From NCBI RefSeq assembly GCF_003025555.1, contig NZ_PYMH01000005.1, positions 186,001 to 250,000 on the forward strand: a stretch of 64,000 nucleotides of DNA. Direction: 5' to 3'. The notes beneath the pieces were generated by a model. The model ran no database searches, had not been told where the DNA came from, and saw only the letters and a list, made by a program, of their open reading frames with translations. Numbering within the stretch: position 1 is the first letter of the stretch; every line of letters begins with the position of its first letter. The translations under genes and the position numbers were made by a program. Source of the DNA: Photobacterium lutimaris (GTDB lineage Bacteria; Pseudomonadota; Gammaproteobacteria; Enterobacterales; Vibrionaceae). Positions 16,325 to 24,030 of the stretch are shown here, one piece after another.

Positions 16325-18094
16325 ATGCAATATGATTATCTAGTGATAGCTGGCTATTTTGCCCTAATGGTGGCAATTAGCTTGTTATTCAAAAAAATGG
16401 CAAGTAACAGTACCAGTGATTACTTCCGTGGGGGCGGTAAAATGCTTTGGTGGATGGTTGGTGCGACCGCGTTTATGACACAGTTTTCCGCATGGACATT
16501 TACCGGTGCTGCAGGTAAAGCATTTAATGATGGCTTTGCGGTTCTGGCGGTATTTATCGGTAACATGGTGGCGTATGTATTTGCCATCCTCTACTTTGCA
16601 CGTCGCTTTCGTCAGATGCGTGTGGATACCCCAACTGAAGGTGTTAAGCGTCGCTTCGGCTCGGTTAATGAACAGTTCTTTACTTGGGTCATCATTCCTC
16701 TTAGTGTCATTAACGCGGGTGTATGGCTAAATGGCCTAGGCGTGTTTGCTTCAGCGGTATTTAATGCCGATATCATCACGACTATCTATGTCACGGGTGC
16801 CGCAGTGCTTGTGATTTCCCTGCTGAGTGGTGCATGGGGTGTCGTGGCGTCAGATTTCATCCAGACACTGGTTGTTGCGGTCATTTCTATTGCTTGTGCT
16901 GGCGTTGCTCTTTATTTCGTTGGCGGTCCAAGTGAGATCATTAATGAGTTCCCTGGTGGATTCATTATGGGACCAGATATGAACTATCCGCTGCTGCTTG
17001 TATGTACGTTTATTTTCTTTGTGGTTAAACAGTTGCAAAGTATTAATAACATGCAAGAGTCTTATCGCTTCTTGAACGCTAAAGACTCCAAGAATGCAAC
17101 TAAAGCCGCTGCAATGGCGCTAGTTATGATGGTATTCGGTGCGATTATTTGGTTCATTCCACCGTGGGCATCAGCAATTCTGTATCCAGAAGCCGCTTCG
17201 GCTTATCCTGAACTTGGCGCCAAAGCAAGTGATGCAGTTTATTTAGTTTTTGCTCGTGAAACTATGCCTATCGGTACGGTTGGGTTGCTAATGGCGGGTT
17301 TATTTGCTGCCACAATGTCCTCGATGGATTCAGCACTAAACCGCAACTCAGGTATCTTTGTTCGTAGCTTCTACTCAAACATTGTTAGAAAAGGTCAGGC
17401 GAGCGATAGAGAGCTATTACGTGCAGGCCAGATAGCGTGTCTCGTGAATGGTATTCTGGTCATCCTAATGGCTCAGTTCTTTAATTCACTGAAGCACCTA
17501 AGTCTGTTTGACCTAATGATGCAAGTTGCAACGCTGCTGCAGTCGCCAATCTTGGTTCCTCTGTTCCTAGGTATCGTCATTCGTAAGACCCCTAAGTGGG
17601 CGCCATGGGCAACGGTAGTAGTTGGTATGCTGGTATCTTGGTCTGTAGTGAAGGTATTTACTCCGCATTTCGTCGCTGGTTGGTTCGGTATTGAAGAGCT
17701 AACAGGTCGTGAAGTGGGTGAAATGCGCACGATGATCACTATTGCTGCTCACCTTATTTTTACTGCTGGTTTCTTCTGCCTGACAACGTTGTTCTACAAA
17801 GAAGAAAATGACCCATACATTGAGACTACGAAAGAGTTTTTTGAGGACCTGGAGACCGAGTGTGTTTCTGAAGAAGGCCAAGATATTGTCGACTGTATGC
17901 AACGTGCAAAACTTGGCACATTGGTCATATACATGGCTGCGGGCTTGACCTTAATGGTGCTGATTCCAAATCCACTTTGGGGACGGTTGCTTTTCTTAGG
18001 ATGTGCTGCAGTGATATTTGCTGTGGGATATGGTTTGAAGAGGAGTGCGCAACTTAATCAATCCTCTCAGCAGGTTACCGTTTCAAGTAGCTAA
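16325..18094 (+). CDS. Sodium:solute symporter (SSS family), uronate uptake
   Basis: The 589-residue inner-membrane symporter is a close paralogue of the protein at 109, sharing the DYFRGGGKMLWWMVG start, the TMSSMDSALNRNSGIF segment in the middle and the NPLWGRLLF region near the end. ATG 16325 is chosen because GAGG stands seven bases before it; the TTG at 16313 lies inside an operator-like palindrome. A CRP site and KdgR-type boxes precede it, and a terminator follows, so it is a single-gene unit of the uronate regulon. The likely cargo is oligogalacturonide or unsaturated uronate. The substrate is inferred. Confidence 0.9.
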   Translation: MQYDYLVIAGYFALMVAISLLFKKMASNSTSDYFRGGGKMLWWMVGATAFMTQFSAWTFTGAAGKAFNDGFAVLAVFIGNMVAYVFAILYFARRFRQMRVDTPTEGVKRRFGSVNEQFFTWVIIPLSVINAGVWLNGLGVFASAVFNADIITTIYVTGAAVLVISLLSGAWGVVASDFIQTLVVAVISIACAGVALYFVGGPSEIINEFPGGFIMGPDMNYPLLLVCTFIFFVVKQLQSINNMQESYRFLNAKDSKNATKAAAMALVMMVFGAIIWFIPPWASAILYPEAASAYPELGAKASDAVYLVFARETMPIGTVGLLMAGLFAATMSSMDSALNRNSGIFVRSFYSNIVRKGQASDRELLRAGQIACLVNGILVILMAQFFNSLKHLSLFDLMMQVATLLQSPILVPLFLGIVIRKTPKWAPWATVVVGMLVSWSVVKVFTPHFVAGWFGIEELTGREVGEMRTMITIAAHLIFTAGFFCLTTLFYKEENDPYIETTKEFFEDLETECVSEEGQDIVDCMQRAKLGTLVIYMAAGLTLMVLIPNPLWGRLLFLGCAAVIFAVGYGLKRSAQLNQSSQQVTVSSS

Positions 18095-18108
18095 TCAACT
18101 CTGACTTA

Positions 18109-18139
18109 AAAGGCTGTTAGGAAACTAACAGCCTTTTTT
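18109..18139 (+). terminator. Rho-independent terminator after the symporter
   Basis: AAGGCTGTTAG-GAAA-CTAACAGCCTT is a perfect 11-base stem with a GAAA loop and a T-run. Bases 18140-18356 hold nothing else I recognise. Confidence 0.92.
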
Positions 18140-18377
18140 GCATTATCTTGCCAATACCCACAAACTCATTACATCCCCATATAGATGCGTCAATCGTTGT
18201 TACGTATCCGTTCTGAATAGCCTCCCTGGCAGCCATAGCTTACATCATCATTGATAACGAATTATCGCTGATAATAGCGTCAACGCATCGTTTCTCTGTG
18301 TGGACGCTATTTACGAGTTTGCGCGTCATTAATCATATATATTTTAGGTTCTTACTATGTACGTTTATGAGGGCGCT

Positions 18378-19088
18378 ATGAGGCTAGATGCGATTTTATG
18401 GGATTATGACGGCACAATTGTTAACTCTGTGCCCAAAAATATCGATATTACTAAATCTATTTTATCCATCGTCGCACCGCATTTGACAGGAGATAACCTT
18501 CCTCGCTGTCTCCGAAGTGAAGCGGCGTACCATCAAGTCAATCATGCGGCAAAAAACTGGCAAGAGCTCTATATAAAATACTATGGAATGACTGAGCCGG
18601 AAATGTTGACTGCTGGCTCATTATGGGCGGAACACCAGTTGAGCAATACCATGCCGGTAACACTGTTTGCTGGGATGGATGATACTGTGCGAGATTTATC
18701 TGCTGTTCCACATGGTATCTGTTCGCAGAACTCGTCAAAGAACATCTTGAATGTTTTATCAGAGGCGCAGATCGATACCTATTTCAAAGAGATAATAGGC
18801 TATGATGATGTCTCTAGAAATAGCCAGAAACCGTCACCTGAGGGTGGGGTAATGTGCGTTGAGAGGTTGTTCGATAACCCCGAAAAGAAGGTGATTATGT
18901 ATGTTGGTGATCATGAAGCCGATGTGCAATTTGCCCGAAACCTGCAATCTGCACTGGGTTTGCAGTCTACTGTCATTTCAGTTGCAGCTGCATACAGTGG
19001 TGCAGTACCTGAAGAGTGGGCTGTTCAGCCTGATTTTATTATTCGCTCGCCGAGTGATCTCGTGAGCATTTGTGGCCAATACTTATGA
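18378..19088 (+). CDS. HAD-superfamily phosphatase
   Basis: The 236-residue protein has the haloacid-dehalogenase fold: motif I WDYDGT with nucleophile Asp9 and acid/base Asp11, a helical cap (about residues 20-90), a Ser/Asn segment (CSQNSSKN, near residue 115) as motif II, and GDHEAD near residue 183 as the metal-binding motif IV. It is close to phosphoglycolate-phosphatase/beta-phosphoglucomutase-like members. The start at 18378 is chosen over ATG 18357 because GAGGG lies four to five bases before it. Its substrate cannot be deduced. A role in clearing a sugar phosphate of the pathway is only a possibility. Confidence 0.8.
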   Translation: MRLDAILWDYDGTIVNSVPKNIDITKSILSIVAPHLTGDNLPRCLRSEAAYHQVNHAAKNWQELYIKYYGMTEPEMLTAGSLWAEHQLSNTMPVTLFAGMDDTVRDLSAVPHGICSQNSSKNILNVLSEAQIDTYFKEIIGYDDVSRNSQKPSPEGGVMCVERLFDNPEKKVIMYVGDHEADVQFARNLQSALGLQSTVISVAAAYSGAVPEEWAVQPDFIIRSPSDLVSICGQYL

Positions 19089-19250
19089 TCAAGCTATAAG
19101 TCGTGATAGCTCTCCCCTTGGGGGGGCATTGGGTGCAGGCCTTATTGCTCCAAACTGGAGAGGCCGAATTTGGAACAACAGGTAAATCAGGTTTAGCTGA
19201 TTCTTCGCAATTGACTTAAGGCTACGGCTTAATACCGCAGCCAACGTCAA

Positions 19251-19664
19251 CTATCGGCGCGAGTGACGACCACGTGATGAGCGTTCTTTGTGGGCTGATG
19301 CTGCTTTCGCTTGTGATTTTAAAATTGACTCAACCGTCAGTTCCATCGGCTCTTTCGGCTTAAGACCGTGCGGGAAGGTGCGAGCGCGTGGTGACATTTC
19401 AAACTCTTCGCTCGAAGCGCGAGGCATACGCTTAAAGCGGTATAGGTAAAAGTTTTCCAGCTTCTCTCTCGCCCAGTCAGTTTTCTTCAAATACTTTACA
19501 CTGCTGGCAATCGATGGCTTGGTGTTAAAGCAGTTAAAACGCATTGCCGTATCAAGAATGTCCCAACCGTAGAAGTCGACCAGCTCTTGCAGTAGCGTTT
19601 CTAACTTAAGACCGTGCAATGGGTTGTTCTGTTGTAATTCAATTCTTTCTTCATCAGTCATCAT
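19251..19664 (-). CDS. VF530-family (DUF2132) DNA-binding protein
   Basis: The 137-residue protein has the conserved VF530 core in its first 75 residues ([57 protein letters not shown]), a small helical domain named from Vibrio fischeri VF530 and thought to bind DNA. After it comes a basic, Ser/Arg-rich tail (ending [10 protein letters not shown]), longer than the minimal domain. The biological role is unknown. It faces the HAD gene, with about 160 bases between them that contain a short GC-rich palindrome but no T-run. Confidence 0.85.
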   Translation of the reverse strand: MMTDEERIELQQNNPLHGLKLETLLQELVDFYGWDILDTAMRFNCFNTKPSIASSVKYLKKTDWAREKLENFYLYRFKRMPRASSEEFEMSPRARTFPHGLKPKEPMELTVESILKSQAKAASAHKERSSRGRHSRR

Positions 19665-19882
19665 AATGAGTTCCTAAGTATCTAGTTAACCAAGGCTGGT
19701 TGGGGATCTACGCTCTAGTCTTCAATCAAACACGGCAGTGTTACAGGCTCTTAAACCCAGAGGAAAAGAGGGCATGGGAGTCTAACAGAGTATGCTTTCC
19801 TTCCCTATGATTATTACAATAAATGCCAAGGCTTGTATCAAGCACGCTCTAGTTTACGCCCGGTTAACAGAGACTAATAAAC

Positions 19883-19911
19883 AAAAAGGCTCTGAGCATG
19901 CCCAGAGCCTT
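19883..19911 (-). terminator. Rho-independent terminator after the RpiB-like gene
   Basis: AAGGCTCTG and CAGAGCCTT form a 9-base stem with a T-run on the minus strand. The stretch from 19665 to 19882 shows no gene. Confidence 0.85.
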
Positions 19912-19958
19912 AATCATTTCGAAAACCGCAATCTATGTGTTTTCAGTGTAATGACAAA

Positions 19959-20597
19959 TTATTTCTCAAGAAGCGCCAGTACGTATGCTTTGATGTCTTC
20001 ATCTTGGCAGTTTGCGAAGAAACATTCTTGGAATTGAGTGCTACCAATAGCTGCTTTAACTAGCTCTTGATCGATAGCACGTAGGCCTTCAACAACATCT
20101 TTTGATACAGCTGCCTTTACGTCGTTGAGGATCGCTGCATTTGCTTGTTGAGGTGCTGCGCGCTCAATAGGGTAGCCTTCGCCACGGTTGCCAGTAAACG
20201 CTTTTTCGAAGATGTAACGTACGTTTAGCTCACCAGCCCAACCAAAACCTTTAGCGAACGCTAGAGAGATAGCGTTACCGTTGTTGATTTGGTTGAATAG
20301 GAACGCATCAGATGGCTCTAGGCAGTAACCACAAACAACACCTGGGTGCAGGTTGCTTGCCATCATTGCACCTTGACCAGTACCACAACCAGTGACAATG
20401 AAATCTACAGCTTTAGAGTTGAGAAGAATGTTCGCCATGATACCTAGGTGAATGTACGTTAGGTGGTGATCGTTCTCATCTTTCATACCAACGTTGAAAA
20501 CGTCGTGACCAAGGCCACCAGCAACGTTGTTTAGTTCAGCTGCAACCATAGCGTTCTTTGGCGCTTGGCTGTTTTCCATCATTAGTGCGATTTTCAT
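19959..20597 (-). CDS. RpiB/LacA/LacB-family isomerase, probable DhuI-type 4-deoxy-hexosulose-uronate isomerase
   Basis: The 212-residue protein is of the RpiB/LacAB fold, with the signature TGCGTGQGAMMASN in which Cys71 would be the catalytic base. The family includes ribose-5-phosphate isomerase B, but a longer group, DhuI of glycosaminoglycan-degrading bacteria, isomerises 4-deoxy-5-threo-hexosulose uronate to 2,5-diketo-3-deoxygluconate, the substrate of KduD. No kduI gene is seen in this window, while kdgF, two kduD copies and ogl surround this gene, so it most likely replaces KduI. A palindrome TGAAAAGGCTTTTCA lies 50 bases before the start, and a terminator follows. The assignment to the pathway step is an inference. 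Confidence 0.8.
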   Translation of the reverse strand: MKIALMMENSQAPKNAMVAAELNNVAGGLGHDVFNVGMKDENDHHLTYIHLGIMANILLNSKAVDFIVTGCGTGQGAMMASNLHPGVVCGYCLEPSDAFLFNQINNGNAISLAFAKGFGWAGELNVRYIFEKAFTGNRGEGYPIERAAPQQANAAILNDVKAAVSKDVVEGLRAIDQELVKAAIGSTQFQECFFANCQDEDIKAYVLALLEK

Positions 20598-20649
20598 AAC
20601 AATATCTCTCTGTCGTTGATGCAGTAAGTATAAGATAGAGATTTAAAAA

Positions 20650-20664
20650 TGAAAAGGCTTTTCA
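20650..20664 (-). promoter_or_regulatory. KdgR-type operator upstream of the RpiB-like gene
   Basis: TGAAAAGGCTTTTCA is a perfect inverted repeat around a central base, the best example of the palindrome seen here. The remaining 20665-21017 stretch is AT-rich and should hold the kdgF promoter; I see no gene in it. Confidence 0.6.
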
Positions 20665-21017
20665 AAAAAATAAAAATTAAATTATTTTAAACTGTGATTT
20701 TGCGCTGATTTACCAAGGCTCGCTATTGGATTCTACTGATGTAGTGCACTGGTTTTCTGCTGTGTTTGTACTTATCCTGTTAGTTAGTCGCGGTTTGTTC
20801 TATTTAAGTCTTTGTTTTATTGTTGTTATCATCTTTTTTGGTGTTTTGTTTTGATGTGGCTCCCTGCCTTGTCTTTACCTTCGATGGAAGATGGTGGAGT
20901 TTACCTTTTTGTTATCCTTATTTAGTGAAACGTGATTTCAATTATTTCACTTGTTTGGTGTTTGATGTAAGATGTAGCCAAGCAAGTGATACTCAGAACC
21001 ATAGAAAAGGTGTTCAA

Positions 21018-21344
21018 ATGTTTGTATTTAATAACGATGTCGTACTGGAAGATTTGGGTGAAGGCATCAGCCGTAAAATCCTGGCTCACAACGACAACAT
21101 GATGTCAGTTGAAGTGCACTTCGAAGATGGTGCAATCGGTGCGCTGCATACTCATCCGCACGAGCAATTGACCTATGTCTTGTCTGGTGAGTTTGAATTT
21201 ACCATTGGTAATGATACGAAAATCGTCAAAGCAGGCGATACCATGTACAAAGAGCCTGAAATTTTGCACGGCTGCCGTTGCCTGAAGGCGGGTATTTTGA
21301 TTGATACCTTTACGCCAATGCGTAAGGATTTCGTAGAGGCATAA
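21018..21344 (+). CDS. kdgF: KdgF, unsaturated-uronate ketonisation (cupin)
   Basis: The 108-residue single-domain cupin matches KdgF in length and motifs: HTHPHEQLTYVLSGE with metal-ligand candidates His46 and His48, and LHG with His84. KdgF speeds ring opening of 4,5-unsaturated monouronates from pectin and alginate to the linear keto form, feeding the isomerase and reductase encoded on both sides. ATG 21018 with GAAAAGGTG upstream is chosen; a longer frame from 20820 has no support and would add a non-homologous hydrophobic lead. It converges with kduD2 and shares a bidirectional terminator with it. Confidence 0.92.
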   Translation: MFVFNNDVVLEDLGEGISRKILAHNDNMMSVEVHFEDGAIGALHTHPHEQLTYVLSGEFEFTIGNDTKIVKAGDTMYKEPEILHGCRCLKAGILIDTFTPMRKDFVEA

Positions 21345-21356
21345 TCTTTACGAAAT

Positions 21357-21397
21357 AAAAAAAGGTCAGAGCATCTTTCATTGCTCTGGCCTTTTTG
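21357..21397. terminator. Bidirectional terminator between kdgF and kduD2
   Basis: AAAGGTCAGAGC and GCTCTGGCCTTT pair in a 12-base stem (one G-T). A and T runs on both sides let it end both converging transcripts. Confidence 0.88.
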
Positions 21398-21426
21398 TTT
21401 GACTGGCTTTTTAATTTGAAAATGGC

Positions 21427-22188
21427 TTATCGAGCTAACCAGCCGCCATCCACAGCCACTGTGAATCCGTTAACATAATTGGCGGCTTCTGAAGCAAGGA
21501 ACACCGCAGGGCCGGCGAGATCTGCGGGTTCACCCCAACGCTCAGCTGGAATTCGATCTAGGATTTGTGCATTACGCTGCTCGTCTGCACGAAGCTGCGC
21601 GGTATTGTCGGTTGCCATATAGCCTGGGGCGATCGCGTTGACATTGATGTTGTGTTTCGCCCATTCGTTAGCCATCAAACGCGTTACACCCATCACGCCA
21701 CTTTTTGACGCGGTGTAGGAAGGGACACGGATACCACCCTGGAAAGATAACATCGAAGCCACATTGATGATTTTACCGCCTTTGCCTTGGGCTATGAACT
21801 GTTTGGCAACCGCTTGGCTGATGAAGAAGGTGGTCTTGAGGTTGATGTCCATGACATCATCCCAGTCTTGCTCACTGAAGTTGATTGCGTCTTCGCGTCG
21901 AATAATTCCGGCGTTGTTGACCAGAATATCGATGGCTCCGAACTGCTCTAGCGTTAACTCTATAATGCTAGGAATGTCATCAAGCTTCATCAAATTGGCG
22001 CGGACATCGATAAACTTGCGGCCCAGTGCTTCGACTTTGGCTTTTGTCTCTTCACTGCCAGACGAACTTACCCCTACAATATTGCAACCTGCTTGAGCAA
22101 GCCCCAGTGCGATACCTTGCCCCAGTCCACGGTTACAGCCAGTAACGATGGCAACTTTGCCATCAAGATTAAATGCGTTGAGTATCAT
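21427..22188 (-). CDS. kduD: Second 2-dehydro-3-deoxy-D-gluconate 5-dehydrogenase (SDR)
   Basis: The 253-residue SDR is a clear paralogue of the protein at 14760, with equal length and identical catalytic positions (Ser145, Tyr158, Lys162) and TGCNRGLGQG for the cofactor. The two differ mainly at residues 41-80, the region after the second beta-strand that tunes NADH/NADPH choice and helix packing. It would reduce 2,5-diketo-3-deoxygluconate or the alginate-derived 4-deoxy-erythro-hexoseulose uronate. A KdgR-type palindrome lies about 70 bases before the start. The duplicate may separate the pectin and alginate branches. Confidence 0.92.
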   Translation of the reverse strand: MILNAFNLDGKVAIVTGCNRGLGQGIALGLAQAGCNIVGVSSSGSEETKAKVEALGRKFIDVRANLMKLDDIPSIIELTLEQFGAIDILVNNAGIIRREDAINFSEQDWDDVMDINLKTTFFISQAVAKQFIAQGKGGKIINVASMLSFQGGIRVPSYTASKSGVMGVTRLMANEWAKHNINVNAIAPGYMATDNTAQLRADEQRNAQILDRIPAERWGEPADLAGPAVFLASEAANYVNGFTVAVDGGWLAR

Positions 22189-22256
22189 GCCAATTCCTCG
22201 TGATAGTGGCTGGTTGAGCTTGATGAAAGGATATCATCTTTGCGCGTCATTTCAAC

Positions 22257-22282
22257 AAAAAAGAAATGATGTTTCATTTTTT
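22257..22282 (-). promoter_or_regulatory. KdgR-type operator upstream of kduD2
   Basis: GAAATGATGTTTC, flanked by A6 and AT6 tracts, closely follows the published KdgR consensus pattern of an AT-rich palindrome around GAAA and TTTC. Confidence 0.6.
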
Positions 22283-22369
22283 CCGTGTAATGGTGAGCTA
22301 TTCACAGTGCCAAGCGATATCGTTCGATAGGATTAGCGACCTATAACTGTCACGCTGGTCGCCTCGTAG

Positions 22370-22385
22370 GGTGATCAATATCACA
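22370..22385 (+). promoter_or_regulatory. CRP site upstream of oligogalacturonate lyase
   Basis: GGTGA-TCAATA-TCACA, followed by TTTAC, is a good CRP match about 190 bases before the start. Confidence 0.65.
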
Positions 22386-22409
22386 TTTACTATATCTATA
22401 TAGGCAAAA

Positions 22410-22487
22410 TGAACCGCTGTTTTGATTTCCTTCGTGTGTCAGTGCTCGAGTAGACGTATAATAAGTGGTATTGAAACTACGTTTTGA
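22410..22487 (+). promoter_or_regulatory. Two KdgR-like boxes in the ogl promoter
   Basis: TGAACCGCTGTTTTGA (22410-22425) and TGAAACTACGTTTTGA (22472-22487) are imperfect palindromes of the same type. The first is nearly identical to the box at 16237 and stands at nearly the same distance from a CRP site. Confidence 0.5.
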
Positions 22488-22570
22488 TTTTTTAATTGTT
22501 AATTTTTTTATGTTTGGTGTATTAACTTTTTGCTAGCTAGTCACTTGAGAACATGAATCGGAGAAATAGA

Positions 22571-23737
22571 ATGGCCAAGGGTAGTAAAATTGATCTGAGC
22601 TTTGAGTCTTTTGAAGACAGTGATACTGGGGTGAAGGTAACTCGCTTGACGCCGAAAGGCATCACTTGCCACCGAAATTACTTCTACCAAAAGTGTTTTA
22701 CCAATGACGGCAGTAAGTTGCTGTTTGCTGGTGATTTCGACGGTAACCGTAACTATTACCTACTTAATTTAGAAACGCAGCAGGCGATACAGCTGACTGA
22801 AGGCACAGGGGATAATACCTTTGGCGGTTTCATTTCTACTGATGAAAAGCACTTTTTCTATGTGAAAAACGAGCTTCACTTGATGAAGGTGGATCTCGAA
22901 ACATTAGAAGAAACGGTTGTTTATACCGTAGATAGCGAGTGGAAGGGCTACGGTACGTGGGTGGCAAACTCTGACTGTACCAAACTCGTGGGTATCGAGA
23001 TTCTGAAGTCATGCTGGAAGCCATTGACTGATTGGCAGAAGTTCCAAGATTTCTATCATACCAACCCTACCTGCCGCTTAATTAAAGTGGACATCGAAAC
23101 GGGTGATCTGGAAGTAGTACACCAAGATGATGCATGGCTAGGCCACCCTATCTATCGTCCTTTCGATGATTCAACTGTTGGCTTCTGCCATGAAGGACCG
23201 CATGATTTGGTTGATGCGCGCATGTGGCTGGTTAACGAGGATGGTTCAAACGTTCGCAAGATCAAAGAGCATGAGGAAGGTGAGTCTTGTACTCATGAGT
23301 TCTGGATTCCAGATGGCTCGGCAATGGCATATGTTTCTTATTTCAAAGGCCAGACTGAGCGAGTGATCTATAAAGCAGATCCTGTAACGCTTGAGAATGA
23401 AAAAGTGATGGTGATGCCGCCATGTTCACACCTAATGAGCAACTTTGATGGCTCGCTAATGGTGGGTGATGGTTGTGATGCGCCAGTAGATGTGGCTGAC
23501 AGTGATGGCTACAACATCGAGAATGACCCATTCTTGTATATCCTAAACACCAAGAACAAGACATCGGTTCGTCTGGCGAAGCACTCAACGTCATGGGAAG
23601 TACTAGACGGTGACCGCCAGATCACCCACCCGCACCCATCATTTACGCCAAACGATAATGGTGTGCTGTTTACCAGTGATTTTGAAGGTGTACCAAGCCT
23701 GTATATTGCTGATATCCCAGAGCAATTTAAAGCGTAA
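22571..23737 (+). CDS. ogl: Oligogalacturonate lyase (PL22)
   Basis: The 388-residue cytoplasmic protein matches the seven-bladed propeller oligogalacturonide lyases (PL22), including the early segment RLTPKGITCHRNYFYQKCFTNDG, the HEGPHDL segment near residue 205 and CTHEFWIP near residue 240, whose histidines belong to the manganese site and catalysis in this family. It splits di- and oligogalacturonides into 5-keto-4-deoxyuronate. ATG 22571 is chosen because GGAG lies seven bases upstream; the ATG at 22553 has no ribosome site. No signal peptide, so substrate must be imported, fitting the symporters. CRP-like and KdgR-type sites precede it. Confidence 0.93.
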   Translation: MAKGSKIDLSFESFEDSDTGVKVTRLTPKGITCHRNYFYQKCFTNDGSKLLFAGDFDGNRNYYLLNLETQQAIQLTEGTGDNTFGGFISTDEKHFFYVKNELHLMKVDLETLEETVVYTVDSEWKGYGTWVANSDCTKLVGIEILKSCWKPLTDWQKFQDFYHTNPTCRLIKVDIETGDLEVVHQDDAWLGHPIYRPFDDSTVGFCHEGPHDLVDARMWLVNEDGSNVRKIKEHEEGESCTHEFWIPDGSAMAYVSYFKGQTERVIYKADPVTLENEKVMVMPPCSHLMSNFDGSLMVGDGCDAPVDVADSDGYNIENDPFLYILNTKNKTSVRLAKHSTSWEVLDGDRQITHPHPSFTPNDNGVLFTSDFEGVPSLYIADIPEQFKA

Positions 23738-23770
23738 ACGTATTAATTTTTGCGAATATAGCTTTATTTA

Positions 23771-23792
23771 AACCCGCTTCGGCGGGTTTTTT
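23771..23792 (+). terminator. Rho-independent terminator after ogl
   Basis: AACCCGC-TTCG-GCGGGTT followed by a T-run. Confidence 0.92.
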
Positions 23793-23955
23793 GTTGTCTC
23801 TTCTAAAGCTGGGTGATTTTACTGACATACTGTCAATGCGCTTTGCTGTAAATAGCCAGTGCGATGATGCCGTTAATTACGAGACAGGTACAAACAACTG
23901 GTTCATGGTTGAGGCGTGTAAGGAATCGCTTTTAACTAGTGTTATATTGAGAGTT

Positions 23956-23987
23956 AAGCCAAGTCGTAATACGACTTGGCTTTTTTT
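23956..23987 (+). terminator. Second strong terminator, 165 bases beyond the first
   Basis: AAGCCAAGTCG and CGACTTGGCTT form an 11-base stem followed by T7 on the plus strand. It may also end the uxaC transcript on the minus strand, or finish a small RNA transcribed from the gap. Confidence 0.85.
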
Positions 23988-24030
23988 ATGCGTAAACTGG
24001 CTGTAATTATAACGGTGCCTAAGTGATCAA

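Noticed and set aside
18140-18356. A gene or riboswitch before the HAD gene
   Set aside because: No open frame of note and no conserved RNA fold could be recognised by eye.
19217-19240. Terminator of the VF530 gene (GGCTACGG/CCGCAGCC)
   Set aside because: The stem has mismatches and no T-run on either strand.
20820-21017. Upstream extension of kdgF (frame open from 20820)
   Set aside because: The added 66 residues are hydrophobic, unlike KdgF, and the ATG at 21018 has a ribosome site and gives the family's normal length.
23791-24006. A 71-residue protein between ogl and uxaC
   Set aside because: The frame runs through two terminators and has no convincing ribosome site or similarity to a known family.
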